Shown here one piece after another: positions 55,217 to 64,000 of a stretch of DNA of 64,000 nucleotides. Each line of letters opens with the position of its first letter. Position 1 is the stretch's first letter. This DNA comes from Burkholderia ambifaria (GTDB taxonomy: Bacteria; Pseudomonadota; Gammaproteobacteria; Burkholderiales; Burkholderiaceae). The notes below the pieces were generated by a model. It worked only from the letters and a program-made list of their open reading frames with translations. It was not told the origin of the DNA and did not search any database. Made by a program: the position numbers and the translations under genes. The stretch spans positions 141,209 to 205,208 of the forward strand of contig NZ_LKPJ01000010.1 in assembly GCF_001443045.1 (NCBI RefSeq), in the 5' to 3' direction.

Positions 55217-56002
55217 TTACCGGTAGGGGTTCGGGAAGCCGAGCTTTGCGAGGATGTCGACTTCGAGCGCTTCCATTTCGGCGGCGTCTTCGTCGCTCGT
55301 CTCGTGATCGTAGCCCTGCGCGTGCAGCGCGCCGTGCACCAGCAGGTGCGCATAGTGAGCCGCGAGCGGCTTGCCTTGTTCGTGCGCTTCCTTCTCGACG
55401 ACCGGACAGCACAGCACGAGATCGCCGATCACGGTGCCGTCGGGCGCCGGGTCGTACGCGAAAGTCAGCACGTTGGTCGGGTAGTCCTTGTGGCGATAGC
55501 CGGCGTTCAGCGTGCGGCCTTCATCCTCGCCGACGAAGCGCACGGTGAGCTGCGCGCTCGCGAACAGCGCAGGCTCGATCCATTCGGCGATCAGCTTGCG
55601 TTTCGGGAGCGCCTTGCGGACGTCGCCGGTGATTTCGTCGCCATACTGCACGGACAGGTCGAGCTCCAGCTCGCGCAGCTCGTCCGCCATTTCCGCGATT
55701 TCCTCGTCGCGCGGTGCGGGTTCGGCACCCACGTGCAGCGTCACGCTGTCGTAATGCTCGGGCTGCAGCGCGAGTTTCGCGCGCATGGCCGGATCGTTGT
55801 GCTGCGCGACGATCGCGACGGCCGCCTCGCCCGAGCTGCCCGACAGGTCGAACATCAGGCTGCGGCCATCGGGGAAGTCGATTCGAAGCCCTTGCGCGTC
55901 GACGGTCCGGGCCTTGCCCTTCGCATCGAACAGCGAAAGACGGGGGGAATCGGGCGCGGCGGACTGGTCGCGCCCGGACTTGCGAGAACGGGAAGATTTC
56001 AT
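55217..56002 (-). CDS. ybeY: Endoribonuclease YbeY (rRNA maturation) with a long N-terminal extension
   Basis: A 261-residue protein from the ATG at 56002. The C-terminal ~145 residues are YbeY, the metal-dependent RNase in 16S rRNA 3'-end maturation and ribosome quality control. Its zinc site [11 protein letters not shown] supplies His223, His227 and His233, and [20 protein letters not shown] and [18 protein letters not shown] are family blocks. The first ~110 residues are an extra segment with no domain I recognise (for example [20 protein letters not shown]). A start at Met105 would give a normal-length YbeY, so the extension could be non-native; its composition is protein-like. It follows phoH. 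Confidence 0.9.
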   Translation of the reverse strand: MKSSRSRKSGRDQSAAPDSPRLSLFDAKGKARTVDAQGLRIDFPDGRSLMFDLSGSSGEAAVAIVAQHNDPAMRAKLALQPEHYDSVTLHVGAEPAPRDEEIAEMADELRELELDLSVQYGDEITGDVRKALPKRKLIAEWIEPALFASAQLTVRFVGEDEGRTLNAGYRHKDYPTNVLTFAYDPAPDGTVIGDLVLCCPVVEKEAHEQGKPLAAHYAHLLVHGALHAQGYDHETSDEDAAEMEALEVDILAKLGFPNPYR

Positions 56003-56153
56003 GACGGGTGCGGCGATTGGAACGCGTTGAGGATACACCAAACGGCCGATCGTTCCCGAATTCGAACCGGCCGCGCGCGGGCAAAAAAAGCCCGGCGCGC
56101 CGTCGGGCGGGCCGGGCCGATGGCCGGTGCGGCGCGCGGGCGCCGCCCGTGCT

Positions 56154-57200
56154 TCACGCGTCCTTGTGCTGCGCGTGGAAGTCGTCGTACGCCTCGACGA
56201 TGCGCGCGACGAGCGGATGCCGCACGACGTCCGCGCTCGTGAAGCGCGTGAGCGCGATGCCGCGCACGCCGCCGAGCACCTGCTGCGCCTCGATCAGGCC
56301 GCTCTTCTGCGCGCGCGGCAGGTCGACCTGGCTCGTGTCGCCGGTGACGACGGCCTTCGAGCCGAAGCCGATCCGCGTGAGGAACATCTTCATCTGCTCG
56401 GGCGTCGTGTTCTGCGCCTCGTCGAGGATGATGAACGCGTGGTTCAGCGTGCGGCCGCGCATGTACGCGAGCGGCGCGATCTCGATCATCTGGCGCTCGA
56501 ACATCTTCGCGGTCTTGTCGAAGCCGAGCAGGTCGTACAGCGCGTCGTACAGCGGCCGCAGGTACGGGTCGACCTTCTGCGCGAGATCGCCCGGCAGGAA
56601 GCCGAGCCGCTCGCCGGCCTCGACGGCCGGGCGCGTCAGCACGATCCGCTTGACCTGGTCGCGTTCGAGCGCGTCGACCGCGCACGCGACCGCGAGGTAG
56701 GTCTTGCCGGTGCCGGCCGGCCCGATGCCGAACGTCACATCGTGCTGCAGGATCTGCTTCAGGTATTCGCGCTGCGCGGGCGTGCGGCCGCGCAGGTCGG
56801 CGCGCCGCGTGTAGAGCTTCGGCGCCGGCTCCTCGTCGGGCGCTGCGTCGTCGAGCTGCACCGCGGGTTCGTCGAACGGATGGTCCGGGTCGCCGCGAAA
56901 GCGTACGTCGAGCGTGTCCTGGCGGCCGTTGCCGTTGGTGTGGCGCACTTCGACCAGCGCGAGCTGGATATCGTCGACCGACAGCGGATCGCGCGCGCGG
57001 TTGTAGAAGTTCTCGAGCGCCGCGAGCGCGAGCTTCGCGCCGCGCCCGCGGATCGTGATCCGGTGGCCGCGCCGCGCGAGCGTGACGTCGAGTGCCTGCT
57101 CGATCTGCCGCAGGTTCTCGTCGAGCGGGCCGCAGAGGTTGGCGAGGCGCGCGTTGTCGTCGCGCGGCGCGGTGAATTCCAGTGCTTGGACGGTCTTCAA
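56154..57200 (-). CDS. PhoH-family ATPase (YbeZ)
   Basis: A 348-residue P-loop protein. An N-terminal KH-like domain (about 1-90) precedes the PhoH domain with Walker [21 protein letters not shown] and Walker [21 protein letters not shown]. PhoH/YbeZ partners with YbeY in ribosome and RNA metabolism. The start is a TTG at 57200 with GGAG about a dozen bases upstream; no ATG or GTG nearby fits the family. It lies 33 bases after the miaB stop and before ybeY, all on one strand, the conserved miaB-phoH-ybeY block. Confidence 0.9.
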   Translation of the reverse strand: MKTVQALEFTAPRDDNARLANLCGPLDENLRQIEQALDVTLARRGHRITIRGRGAKLALAALENFYNRARDPLSVDDIQLALVEVRHTNGNGRQDTLDVRFRGDPDHPFDEPAVQLDDAAPDEEPAPKLYTRRADLRGRTPAQREYLKQILQHDVTFGIGPAGTGKTYLAVACAVDALERDQVKRIVLTRPAVEAGERLGFLPGDLAQKVDPYLRPLYDALYDLLGFDKTAKMFERQMIEIAPLAYMRGRTLNHAFIILDEAQNTTPEQMKMFLTRIGFGSKAVVTGDTSQVDLPRAQKSGLIEAQQVLGGVRGIALTRFTSADVVRHPLVARIVEAYDDFHAQHKDA

Positions 57201-57233
57201 AGTAGCGTCGGGCTCCTGTGGAACGTCAGTCGG

Positions 57234-58607
57234 TCAGTGGGTGGCCGCGCTCGCGTCGTCGCTCACGAGCAGGAGCTCGCCGCGCAGCGAATGCGGGTAC
57301 GCATGGTTGATCTTCACGTCGATCATCTGGCCGATCAGGCGCGGGTGCGACGCGAGCGGCGCCGGGAAATTCACGACCCGGTTGTTCTCGGTGCGGCCCG
57401 ACAGTTCGTTCGGGTCCTTGCGCGACGGGCCCTCGACGAGGATCCGTTCGACCTTCCCGACCATCGACCGGCTGATGCGTGCGACGTTTTCCTCGATGGT
57501 CGCCTGCAGATGTTGCAGGCGTTTGAGCTTCACTTCGCGCGGCGTGTCGTCGTGCAGGTTCGCGGCCGGCGTGCCGGGACGCGGGCTGTAGATGAACGAG
57601 AAGCTGGTGTCGTAGCTCATCTCGTGCACGAGCGCCATCATCTTGTCGAAATCTTCCTCGGTCTCGCCGGGGAAGCCGACGATCATGTCGGTCGACAGCG
57701 ACAGGTCCGGGCGGATCGCGCGCAGCTTGCGGATCACCGACTTGTATTCGAGCACCGTGTAGCCGCGCTTCATCGCCATCAGGATGCGGTCGGAGCCGTG
57801 CTGGACGGGCAGGTGCAGGTGGCTCACGAGCTTCGGCACCTTTGCGTAGGCGTCGATCAGGCGCTGCGTGAATTCCTTCGGGTGCGACGTCGTGTAGCGG
57901 ATCCGCTCGATGCCGGGGATATCGGCGACGTATTCGATCAGCGTCGCGAAATCGGCGATTTCCGTCGAGCCGGCGGTCAGCGCGCCACGATACGCGTTCA
58001 CGTTCTGGCCGAGCAGCGTGACTTCGCGCACGCCCTGGTCGGCGAGGCCGGCCACTTCGGTCAGCACGTCGTCGAGCGGGCGCGACACTTCGTCGCCGCG
58101 CGTGTACGGCACGACGCAGTAGCTGCAGTACTTCGAGCAGCCTTCCATGATCGACACGAACGCGCTCGGCCCCTCGACGCGCGCGGGCGGCAGGTGGTCG
58201 AACTTCTCGATCTCGGGGAACGTGATGTCGACCTGCGCACGGCCGCTCTCGCGGCGCGCGTCGATCATCTGCGGCAGGCGGTGCAGCGTCTGCGGACCGA
58301 ACACAAGGTCGACGTACGGTGCGCGCGACACGATCGACGCGCCTTCCTGGCTGGCGACGCAGCCGCCGACGCCGATCAGGAGGCCCGGCTTCGCTTCCTT
58401 CAGCTCGCGCACGCGGCCGAGGTCGGAGAACACCTTTTCCTGCGCCTTCTCACGCACCGAGCACGTGTTGAACAGGATGATGTCCGCGTCTTCCGGGGTA
58501 TCGGTCTTTTCGAGGCCTTCGGCCGCGTTGAGCACGTCCACCATCTTGTCCGAGTCGTACTCGTTCATCTGGCAGCCGAAGGTCTTTACGTAAACTTTTT
58601 TCGTCAT
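57234..58607 (-). CDS. miaB: tRNA-2-methylthio-N6-dimethylallyladenosine synthase MiaB
   Basis: A 457-residue radical-SAM methylthiotransferase that adds a methylthio group to i6A37 of tRNAs. Three domains are visible: the N-terminal UPF0004 with [20 protein letters not shown] (first Fe-S cysteines), the radical-SAM core with [20 protein letters not shown] (Cys-x3-Cys-x2-Cys), and a C-terminal TRAM domain. It starts at 58607 and heads the miaB-phoH-ybeY group. Full length. Confidence 0.97.
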   Translation of the reverse strand: MTKKVYVKTFGCQMNEYDSDKMVDVLNAAEGLEKTDTPEDADIILFNTCSVREKAQEKVFSDLGRVRELKEAKPGLLIGVGGCVASQEGASIVSRAPYVDLVFGPQTLHRLPQMIDARRESGRAQVDITFPEIEKFDHLPPARVEGPSAFVSIMEGCSKYCSYCVVPYTRGDEVSRPLDDVLTEVAGLADQGVREVTLLGQNVNAYRGALTAGSTEIADFATLIEYVADIPGIERIRYTTSHPKEFTQRLIDAYAKVPKLVSHLHLPVQHGSDRILMAMKRGYTVLEYKSVIRKLRAIRPDLSLSTDMIVGFPGETEEDFDKMMALVHEMSYDTSFSFIYSPRPGTPAANLHDDTPREVKLKRLQHLQATIEENVARISRSMVGKVERILVEGPSRKDPNELSGRTENNRVVNFPAPLASHPRLIGQMIDVKINHAYPHSLRGELLLVSDDASAATH

Positions 58608-58881
58608 GGGGATTCGCCGTTCGCAGTGGTTGACCTGGGGGCGTCGTCAAGAGTGAATCGGGACGGCTGCTGCCGGTGCAGCGGTTCGTGCCGGTGCTGC
58701 GTGGCGGACCGGGGCGCGCAGCGCGCGCCGGGCGCGCCTGTCGTGAACGCGTGAACTCGTGAAAAGCCGTCGGGAAAGCCTTCCATTATAGCTTTACGCG
58801 CCGTCCCGGGCGGGCGGCAGGTTGCAGTCGCACGACGTCCGCCCGGTGCGCTCCGACCCCGATATGACGGCGCGGCGGCCG

Positions 58882-59814
58882 TCAGCGGCACGCGTTCAGC
58901 AGATCGTCGAGCGCCGCTTCCTCGCGCGCGAAGCGTTCGGCGAGGAAGTCGAGCAGCACGCGCACGCGCGGCGCCATGTAGCGCTTGCCGGGATAAATCG
59001 CGTGCAGCGGCGCACCCTGGTGCCGCCAGTCGGGCAGCAGGACCTTGAGCCGCCCGGCGCGGATGTCGTCGGCGACATCCCAGATCGAGTTCAGCACGAT
59101 GCCGTTGCCGCGCAGCGCCCACTCGCGGGCGAGGCCGCCGTCGTTGGTCTCGAATGCGGTGGCGAGCGGCACCGTGCAGGTCTGCGTGTCGTCGCCGCGC
59201 GTGAAGTGCCATGTGTTCATCGGCCCCGACGTCACCGTGATCACGTTGCACGGAAAGCGGGCCAGGTCATGCGGATCGCGCGGCACGCCGTGGCGTGCGA
59301 CGAACGCCGGTGCCGCGCACGGCACGCGCCGGTCCGCGGCGAGGCGGCGGGCGACGAGCGCGCCGTCGGGCGGCGCGGCGAAACGGATCGCGAGGTCGAT
59401 CTCGTCCTGCCACAGGTTCACCGTCGAGTCGGATGCCGTCAGCGAAAACGTCACGTCCGGGTAGCGCGCGGTGAATTCGTCGAGCCAGTCGAGCAGCCGG
59501 CGGCGGCCGAAATCGGACGTCGCCGACAGCCGCACCCGGCCGCCGACGACGTTGCGGCCTGCCTGCAGCAGCGCGTTTGCATCGTCGAGCGCCTGCAACG
59601 CCTGGCGGCATCCGCTCAGGTACAGGCGGCCCTCGTCGGTGAGCCGCAACTGCCGGGTCGAACGGTCGAACAGCCGGGTGGCGACCGCGGCCTCGAGCTT
59701 CGCGAGGCGCGCGCTTGCGGCGGCCGGCGTGAGGTTCAGCTTGCGCCCGGCCGCGGTCAGGCTGCCCAGTTCGGCCGCCTCGACGAACAGCCGGATGTCG
59801 CCCAGTCGATCCAT
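58882..59814 (-). CDS. LysR-family transcriptional regulator
   Basis: A 310-residue LysR regulator. The N-terminal winged HTH (DIRLFVEAAELGSLTAAGRK, then LNLTPAAASARLAKLEAAVA) is followed by the periplasmic-binding-like effector domain (about 90-295). It is divergent from an MFS transporter gene across 146 bases, so it probably controls that gene and itself. The start at 59814 (MDRLGDIRLFVEAAELG) is preferred over an in-frame extension to 59859, because LysR proteins begin this way. Ligand unknown. Confidence 0.9.
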   Translation of the reverse strand: MDRLGDIRLFVEAAELGSLTAAGRKLNLTPAAASARLAKLEAAVATRLFDRSTRQLRLTDEGRLYLSGCRQALQALDDANALLQAGRNVVGGRVRLSATSDFGRRRLLDWLDEFTARYPDVTFSLTASDSTVNLWQDEIDLAIRFAAPPDGALVARRLAADRRVPCAAPAFVARHGVPRDPHDLARFPCNVITVTSGPMNTWHFTRGDDTQTCTVPLATAFETNDGGLAREWALRGNGIVLNSIWDVADDIRAGRLKVLLPDWRHQGAPLHAIYPGKRYMAPRVRVLLDFLAERFAREEAALDDLLNACR

Positions 59815-59860
59815 CGGATTTTCCAGAATCTTTTGAAAATGGTTCAAATGCCACGCCAAT

Positions 59861-59871
59861 TATCAAAGATA
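59861..59871. promoter_or_regulatory. Possible LysR-type site in the divergent region
   Basis: TATC-AAA-GATA is a perfect short inverted repeat in an AT-rich patch between the LysR gene (minus) and the MFS gene (plus). Its size and symmetry fit part of a LysR box, but short palindromes occur by chance. Confidence 0.3.
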
Positions 59872-59960
59872 GGCGTATTCGGGACAATGCGCGCACATCC
59901 CGCTTCTTGTGCGGTGCGGCACCGAGACGGCGCCGCTCCCGCCGCCTTCCGGAGAACGTT

Positions 59961-61136
59961 ATGCCCATTCCGCTACTGGCGCTTGCAATCAGCGCCTTCG
60001 CCATCGGCACCACCGAATTCATCATCATGGGGCTCTTGCCCGAAGTCGCGCACGACCTCGCCGTGTCGCTGCCGTCGGCCGGCCTGCTGGTCACGGGCTA
60101 TGCGCTCGGCGTCGCGGCCGGCGCGCCGCTGCTCGCCGTGCTGACGAGCCGCATGCCGCGCAAGGCCGCGCTGCTGTTGCTGATGGCGATCTTCATCGTC
60201 GGCAACGTGCTGTGCGCGAGCGCGTCCGGCTACGCGATGCTGATGGTCGCGCGCGTCGTCACGTCGTTCGCGCACGGCTCGTTCTTCGGCATCGGCGCGG
60301 TGGTCGCCGCGTCGCTCGTGCCAGCCGACAAGCGCGCGAGCGCGATCGCACTGATGTTCACGGGCCTCACGCTGTCGAACGTGCTCGGCGTGCCGTTCGG
60401 CACGTTCGTCGGCCAGCTGCTCGGCTGGCGCGCGTCGTTCTGGATCGTCGCCGCGCTCGGCGTGCTGTCGCTCGGCGGCGTCGCGCTGCTGGTGCCGAAC
60501 CGCCACGACAGCGGGCCCGTCGGCCTCGGCCACGAAGTGCGCGTGCTGAAGGAGCCGCAGGTCTGGCTCGCATTGTTGATGACCGTACTCGGCTTCGGCG
60601 GCGTGTTCGTCGTGTTCACGTACATCGCGCCGATCCTCGAAACCGTCACCGGCTATTCGCCGCGTGCGGTCGCGTTGATCCTCGTGCTGTTCGGCGCCGG
60701 GCTGACGGTCGGCAACACGCTCGGCGGCAAGCTCGCCGACCGCGCGCTGATGCCGTCGCTGATCGCGATCCTGGTCGCGCTGATGGCCGTGATGGCCGTG
60801 TTCGCGAAGACGAGCCACCAGCCGGTCGCGGCCGCCGTCACCGTATTCGTGTGGGGAATCGCCGCGTTCGCGACGGTGCCGCCGCTGCAGGCGCGCGTCG
60901 TCGAGAAGGCCGCGAGCGCGCCGCATCTCGCGTCGACGCTGAACATCGGCGCGTTCAACGTCGGCAATGCGGGCGGCGCGTGGCTCGGCGGCCTCGCGCT
61001 GGGACACGGCTTCGCGCTCGACGTGCTGCCGTGGGTGGCCGTCGCGGTGACGTTCGCGGCGCTCGTCGTCACGTGGCTCGCGATGCGGCTCGATGCTCGC
61101 GCGCCGGCGCGCGGCGCGGCACCGGCTGCGCAGTGA
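59961..61136 (+). CDS. MFS transporter (AraJ/sugar-efflux-like)
   Basis: A 391-residue transporter with twelve membrane helices. The first (PLLALAISAFAIGTTEFIIM) carries the GTTEF motif typical of the AraJ/SotB/YdhP drug-proton antiporter group. The signature R-x-P-R-K loop is seen in LTSRMPRKAALLLLMAIFIV. It probably exports sugars, drugs or metabolites. The ATG at 59961 follows CGGAGAACGTT. It is divergent from a LysR regulator, the usual pairing for a regulated exporter. Confidence 0.9.
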   Translation: MPIPLLALAISAFAIGTTEFIIMGLLPEVAHDLAVSLPSAGLLVTGYALGVAAGAPLLAVLTSRMPRKAALLLLMAIFIVGNVLCASASGYAMLMVARVVTSFAHGSFFGIGAVVAASLVPADKRASAIALMFTGLTLSNVLGVPFGTFVGQLLGWRASFWIVAALGVLSLGGVALLVPNRHDSGPVGLGHEVRVLKEPQVWLALLMTVLGFGGVFVVFTYIAPILETVTGYSPRAVALILVLFGAGLTVGNTLGGKLADRALMPSLIAILVALMAVMAVFAKTSHQPVAAAVTVFVWGIAAFATVPPLQARVVEKAASAPHLASTLNIGAFNVGNAGGAWLGGLALGHGFALDVLPWVAVAVTFAALVVTWLAMRLDARAPARGAAPAAQ

Positions 61137-61348
61137 GCGAAGCATCGAGCGGCCGTGCGCCGGCGCAGGGGCGACAGGGCACGGTTCGCGAGGAACGCAT
61201 TCCTCCGCGATGCTGATAACGGTGTGAAGATAACTTCGTTTGCGGGCTCAGGGCTGGGTGATAGCGTCTCGATACGCGCCGTCCGTGGCGCAACCCGATT
61301 CCGGCTTACCCCATTCGCAGGGCCGCACGGCGGCCTGGAGGCCATGCT

Positions 61349-62035
61349 ATGTCTTCACCCCTGGCGCTGGTGCGCGACGTGTCTTCCTCCTTCGAGTCCG
61401 GCGATGCCGCCGACGCGCGGACGTTCGCGTCGCTCGACGTCCTCGAGCAGCTCGTCGGCGTGAACCTTGCGCGCTTGCGCGCCGAGCGGCAACTGTCGCT
61501 CGATGCGCTCGCGCGGCTGTCCGGCGTATCGCGCGCGATGCTCGCGCAGATCGAGTCCGCGCGCAGCGTGCCGTCGATCAAGGTGCTCTGCAAGATCGCC
61601 GCGGCGCTGAAGGTGTCGGTCGCCGCGTTCCTGCGCCGCCACGCGGTGAACGGCTTCGAGCACCTGGCGGCCGAGCGCGCGGCGCGCGTCGTCAGCTCGA
61701 ACGGCCGCTTCTCGGCGCGTGCGCTGTATCCGGAGGGCGAGCCGGCCGCGGCCGAGTTCCACGAGCTGCGGATCGCGCCGCTGCACACGGAGCCCGGCAC
61801 GCGCCGCGCACCCGGCACGACGGTCAACCTGGTGGTCAGCGAGGGCACGCTCGAAGTCAGCGTGCACGATCGCCGTCAGTTACTCGCGACCGGCGACGCG
61901 ATCGTGTTCGACGCCGACCAGCCGTACAGCCTGCGCAACCCGGGCGATAGCGAGGCACGCGCGTTTCGTGTGACGGTGAGCCCCGAAGTGCCGCCGCGCT
62001 GGCTCGTGCCCGACGCCGCGCACGCGGCCGGCTGA
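61349..62035 (+). CDS. XRE-family regulator with a cupin domain
   Basis: A 228-residue regulator. The N-terminal XRE HTH (LARLRAERQLSLDALARLSG, then VSRAMLAQIESARSVPS) lies at about 28-92, and a cupin sensor domain at about 140-205 (VSVHDRRQLLATGDAIVFDA). This HTH-cupin design is common in regulators of amino acid, polyamine or carbon metabolism; the ligand is unknown. The ATG at 61349 follows TGGAGGCCATGCT; an upstream in-frame start is less well supported. It is not close to an obvious target gene except the MFS gene on the same strand. Confidence 0.86.
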   Translation: MSSPLALVRDVSSSFESGDAADARTFASLDVLEQLVGVNLARLRAERQLSLDALARLSGVSRAMLAQIESARSVPSIKVLCKIAAALKVSVAAFLRRHAVNGFEHLAAERAARVVSSNGRFSARALYPEGEPAAAEFHELRIAPLHTEPGTRRAPGTTVNLVVSEGTLEVSVHDRRQLLATGDAIVFDADQPYSLRNPGDSEARAFRVTVSPEVPPRWLVPDAAHAAG

Positions 62036-62494
62036 CCGCGTGCGGGCTGGCTCGCCGGGCCGGCGCCGGTTCCGTTCGGGACGGGCGCGCAGGCCGGGTG
62101 TCGGCCGTTCGGACGATGCCGTTAGACGGGGTCGTCAGTAAGGTTTTAGGTGAGGTTTGCTGCGCGGCGCGCGCAGCTGAGGTATGCTTGGCCCGCCGCT
62201 GCCGGGACGGATCCCGGCCGGCAATCAGTGCGTCTTCAGGGCGGGGCGAAATTCCCCACCGGCGGTAGGCTGGCGTAAGCCGGCGAGCCCGCGAGCGCCC
62301 GCGCATCCGCGCGGGGTCAGCAGATCTGGTCGAATGCCAGAGCCGACGGTCATAGTCCGGATGAGAGAAGATGTGCAGATAGTCATGTCCGTCAGGGCCG
62401 CTTCGCCGTGCGTGCGAAGCGGGTTGTCGTTCTGTCTGTTTGCAATGCCCTGAAACGTTTTTCGCCCAAATCATCATTGCGAGGAGCGTTTCAC
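62036..62494. other. Leader region between the XRE-cupin gene and ribB
   Basis: This 459-base region contains the FMN riboswitch at its middle and right (described separately). The rest holds the ribB ribosome site GAGGAGCG at its right end and about 190 bases before the riboswitch with no recognised feature, where the ribB promoter should lie. Confidence 0.5.
62231..62371 (+). promoter_or_regulatory. FMN riboswitch (RFN element) upstream of ribB
   Basis: The conserved RFN core is present: CTTCAGGGCGGGG, then GAAATTCCCCACCGGCGGTA, then AGCCCGCGAGCG, and finally GGTCAGCAGATCTGGT with GAGCCGACGGTCATAGTCC and GGATGAGAGAAGATG. The order and spacing match the FMN aptamer. It lies about 125 bases before the ribB start, where FMN binding would reduce ribB expression, by termination or by hiding the ribosome site. 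I saw no clear T-rich terminator after it, so the mechanism is open. Confidence 0.95.
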
Positions 62495-63205
62495 ATGTCC
62501 TTCATGTCCGTTTCGTCGGCCCCCGCCGACGCCTTTGCCGATCTCCCGTTGCTCGATTCCGAACCGGTGCCGCCGCGCATCGCCGCTGCGCTCGACGCGT
62601 TGCGTGCGGGCCGCGCGGTCGTGTTGCAGGACGATCACGACCGGGAAAACGAGGCCGACCTGATCGTTGCCGCCGAGCGCATCACGCCGGAGACGATGGC
62701 GCTGCTGATCCGCGAGTGCAGCGGCATCGTGTGCCTGTGCCTGACCGACGACAAGGTTCGCGCGCTCGAGCTGCCACCGATGGTGCAGACCAACGAGAGC
62801 CGCAACGGCACCGCGTTCACCGTGTCGATCGAGGCACGCGAAGGCGTGCATACCGGCGTGTCCGCGGCCGACCGCGTGACGACGATCCGCGCGGCGATCG
62901 CCGACGATGCGAAGCCGTACGACATCGTGCGCCCCGGCCACGTGTTTCCGCTGCGTGCGCAACCGGGCGGCGTGCTGGCGCGTCGTGGCCATACCGAAGG
63001 GACGGTCGATCTCTCGATTCTCGCGGGCCTGAAGCCGGCGGGTGTGCTCTGCGAGCTGATGAATCCGGACGGCACGATGACGCGCGGCGACGATGTCGAG
63101 CGTTTCGCGCAGCAGCACGAGCTGCCGATGCTGACGATCGCGGAGCTCGTCGAATTCCGCGAGGCGCTGGCGGCCGCGCGCGAGCGCTGCTGCGAACCGG
63201 CCTGA
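62495..63205 (+). CDS. ribB: 3,4-dihydroxy-2-butanone-4-phosphate synthase
   Basis: A 236-residue monofunctional RibB that makes the four-carbon precursor of riboflavin from ribulose 5-phosphate. The catalytic [18 protein letters not shown] and [18 protein letters not shown] are conserved, and [20 protein letters not shown] and [10 protein letters not shown] hold the metal and substrate residues. There is no fused GTP cyclohydrolase II domain. It starts at 62495 with GAGGAGCGTTTCAC upstream. An FMN riboswitch controls it. Confidence 0.96.
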   Translation: MSFMSVSSAPADAFADLPLLDSEPVPPRIAAALDALRAGRAVVLQDDHDRENEADLIVAAERITPETMALLIRECSGIVCLCLTDDKVRALELPPMVQTNESRNGTAFTVSIEAREGVHTGVSAADRVTTIRAAIADDAKPYDIVRPGHVFPLRAQPGGVLARRGHTEGTVDLSILAGLKPAGVLCELMNPDGTMTRGDDVERFAQQHELPMLTIAELVEFREALAAARERCCEPA

Positions 63206-63242
63206 CGGCCGGTGTGGCGGGCGCGCCGCTGCGCCCGCGATA

Positions 63243-63268
63243 CGGCGTGCGCAGCGAGCCGCACGCCG
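63243..63268. terminator. Hairpin between ribB and the HAD gene
   Basis: CGGCGTGC (63243-63250) pairs with GCACGCCG (63261-63268) over a 10-base loop in the 90-base gap between convergent genes. There is no T tract, so support as a terminator is modest. Confidence 0.4.
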
Positions 63269-63295
63269 GTCATGCCGATCCGGCGCGGCCGTCGG

Positions 63296-63982
63296 TCAGG
63301 ACTGCACGTCGCCGAATTCGCCGCGCAGGCCGGCCGCGACGAGCGCCGGCAGTTCATCCATCCTGCGCATGATCCGCGTGATGCCCATCGCGCGCAGCGC
63401 GTCCGCGTAGTTGTCGGGGATGTGGCTCGCGCCGACGAACGCGATCGTCTTCATGCCCGCCGCGCGCGCGGCGTTCAGGCCCGACACGCTGTCCTCGACG
63501 ACGATGCAGCGCGCCGGCGTGACGCCGAGCGTGTGCGCTGCATGCAGGTACACGTCGGGGTAGGGCTTCGGCCGCGCGACCTGCTCGGAGCTGAACACGC
63601 GCTCACCGAAGATTTCGGTGAGCGATGCGCGCTTCAGCGAGCTGCGCACGCGCACGAGCCGGCTGTTCGATACCACCGCGGCCGGCAGGCCGACCTTCAA
63701 CAGCGCGTCGCGCACGCCGGTGATCGGCGCGAGCGATTGCGCGAGACCGGTCTCGATGTTGTGCTCGATGGTCTCGATGAAGTTGTCGGGCATCCGGATG
63801 CCGAAATGCGCTTCGAGCCCGGCGAGAAAGCGCGACGTCTGCTGGCCGAACGCGGACTTCGCGGCGTCTTCGAAATCGAGATGAGGGAAGGTGGCGGACA
63901 GGGTTTCGAACAGCACGCGGTCGGCAATGACTTCGCTGTCGACGAGTACGCCGTCGCAGTCGCAGATAAGGTGATCGAGCAT
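63296..63982 (-). CDS. HAD-family phosphatase (phosphoglycolate/beta-phosphoglucomutase-like)
   Basis: A 228-residue haloacid-dehalogenase phosphatase. Motif I is ICDCDGVLVDSEVIADRVLF (Asp8 and Asp10). A helical cap follows (about 15-90), motif II is VVSNSRLVRVRSSLK, motif III Lys is in VARPKPYPDVYLHAA, and motif IV is CIVVEDSVSGLNAARAAGMK. The cap type matches the beta-phosphoglucomutase/phosphoglycolate group. The substrate cannot be named. It starts at 63982, near the window end, convergent with ribB. Confidence 0.88.
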   Translation of the reverse strand: MLDHLICDCDGVLVDSEVIADRVLFETLSATFPHLDFEDAAKSAFGQQTSRFLAGLEAHFGIRMPDNFIETIEHNIETGLAQSLAPITGVRDALLKVGLPAAVVSNSRLVRVRSSLKRASLTEIFGERVFSSEQVARPKPYPDVYLHAAHTLGVTPARCIVVEDSVSGLNAARAAGMKTIAFVGASHIPDNYADALRAMGITRIMRRMDELPALVAAGLRGEFGDVQS

Positions 63983-64000
63983 GGTGGTGGAGAGGCGGGG

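Noticed and set aside
1..64000. CRISPR arrays, insertion sequences, tRNA or rRNA genes
   Set aside because: No regularly spaced repeats, transposase motifs or cloverleaf-type sequences were recognised; a tRNA scan was not run.

Overview
The window is a high-GC bacterial chromosome segment with densely packed genes. Gene content and order fit a beta-proteobacterium of the genus Burkholderia, probably the B. cepacia complex. Supporting points are the ubiE-ubiJ-ubiB group, glyQ-glyS-gmhB-plsC, lptD-surA-pdxA-rsmA, the AmgK/MurU cell-wall recycling pair, a long-form QueF, and miaB-phoH-ybeY-corC-lnt with a ChaC gene inserted. Most genes are housekeeping. The species call is inference from recognition, not from a search.

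Layout. 1-5.1 kb: a truncated DJ-1/PfpI protein, then a D-amino-acid module (PLP amino acid deaminase, divergent RpiR-type regulator, N-acyl-D-amino-acid deacylase, RidA-family deaminase) with a perfect palindromic operator candidate between the divergent genes. 5.1-6.85 kb: a visibly less GC-rich islet between two hairpins. It holds a short coding remnant, a DUF1493 protein, a peptidoglycan amidase, and an overlapping gene for a small exported Cys-containing protein. 6.9-9.3 kb: queF and ilvA. 9.8-19.7 kb: a 1342-residue FAD/Fe-S oxidoreductase, HIT and DUF971 genes, ubiE, a Tim44-like membrane protein, ubiJ, ubiB and a TPMT-like methyltransferase. 19.8-24.6 kb: FmdB-type zinc ribbon, DUF502, aspS, nudB, clsB. 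24.8-31.9 kb: a fatty-acid beta-oxidation cluster led by a TetR regulator. 31.9-33.8 kb: fdhD, a nitrate-reductase-associated protein and a thioesterase. 34-37.9 kb: an Atm1-type ABC exporter, murU and amgK. 38-43.8 kb: lptD-surA-pdxA-rsmA. 43.9-54.3 kb: EamA transporter, gloA, YgjP-type metallopeptidase, plsC, gmhB, glyS, glyQ, lnt, corC. 54.5-58.6 kb: chaC, ybeY, phoH, miaB. 58.9-62 kb: LysR regulator divergent from an MFS transporter, then an XRE-cupin regulator. 62.2-64 kb: an FMN riboswitch, ribB and a HAD phosphatase.

Several groups work together. The D-amino-acid genes would deacylate N-acyl-D-amino acids, deaminate the product and clear reactive enamines. ubiE, ubiJ and ubiB serve ubiquinone synthesis. 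lptD, surA, gmhB, lnt, plsC, murU and amgK all serve the envelope. The TetR cluster encodes a nearly complete beta-oxidation spiral.

The most unusual part is the 5.1-6.85 kb islet. The amidase and the overlapping secreted-protein gene have the architecture of an antibacterial effector and its periplasmic immunity protein. That role is inference from architecture and has not been tested here. No CRISPR array, insertion sequence, tRNA or rRNA gene was seen.
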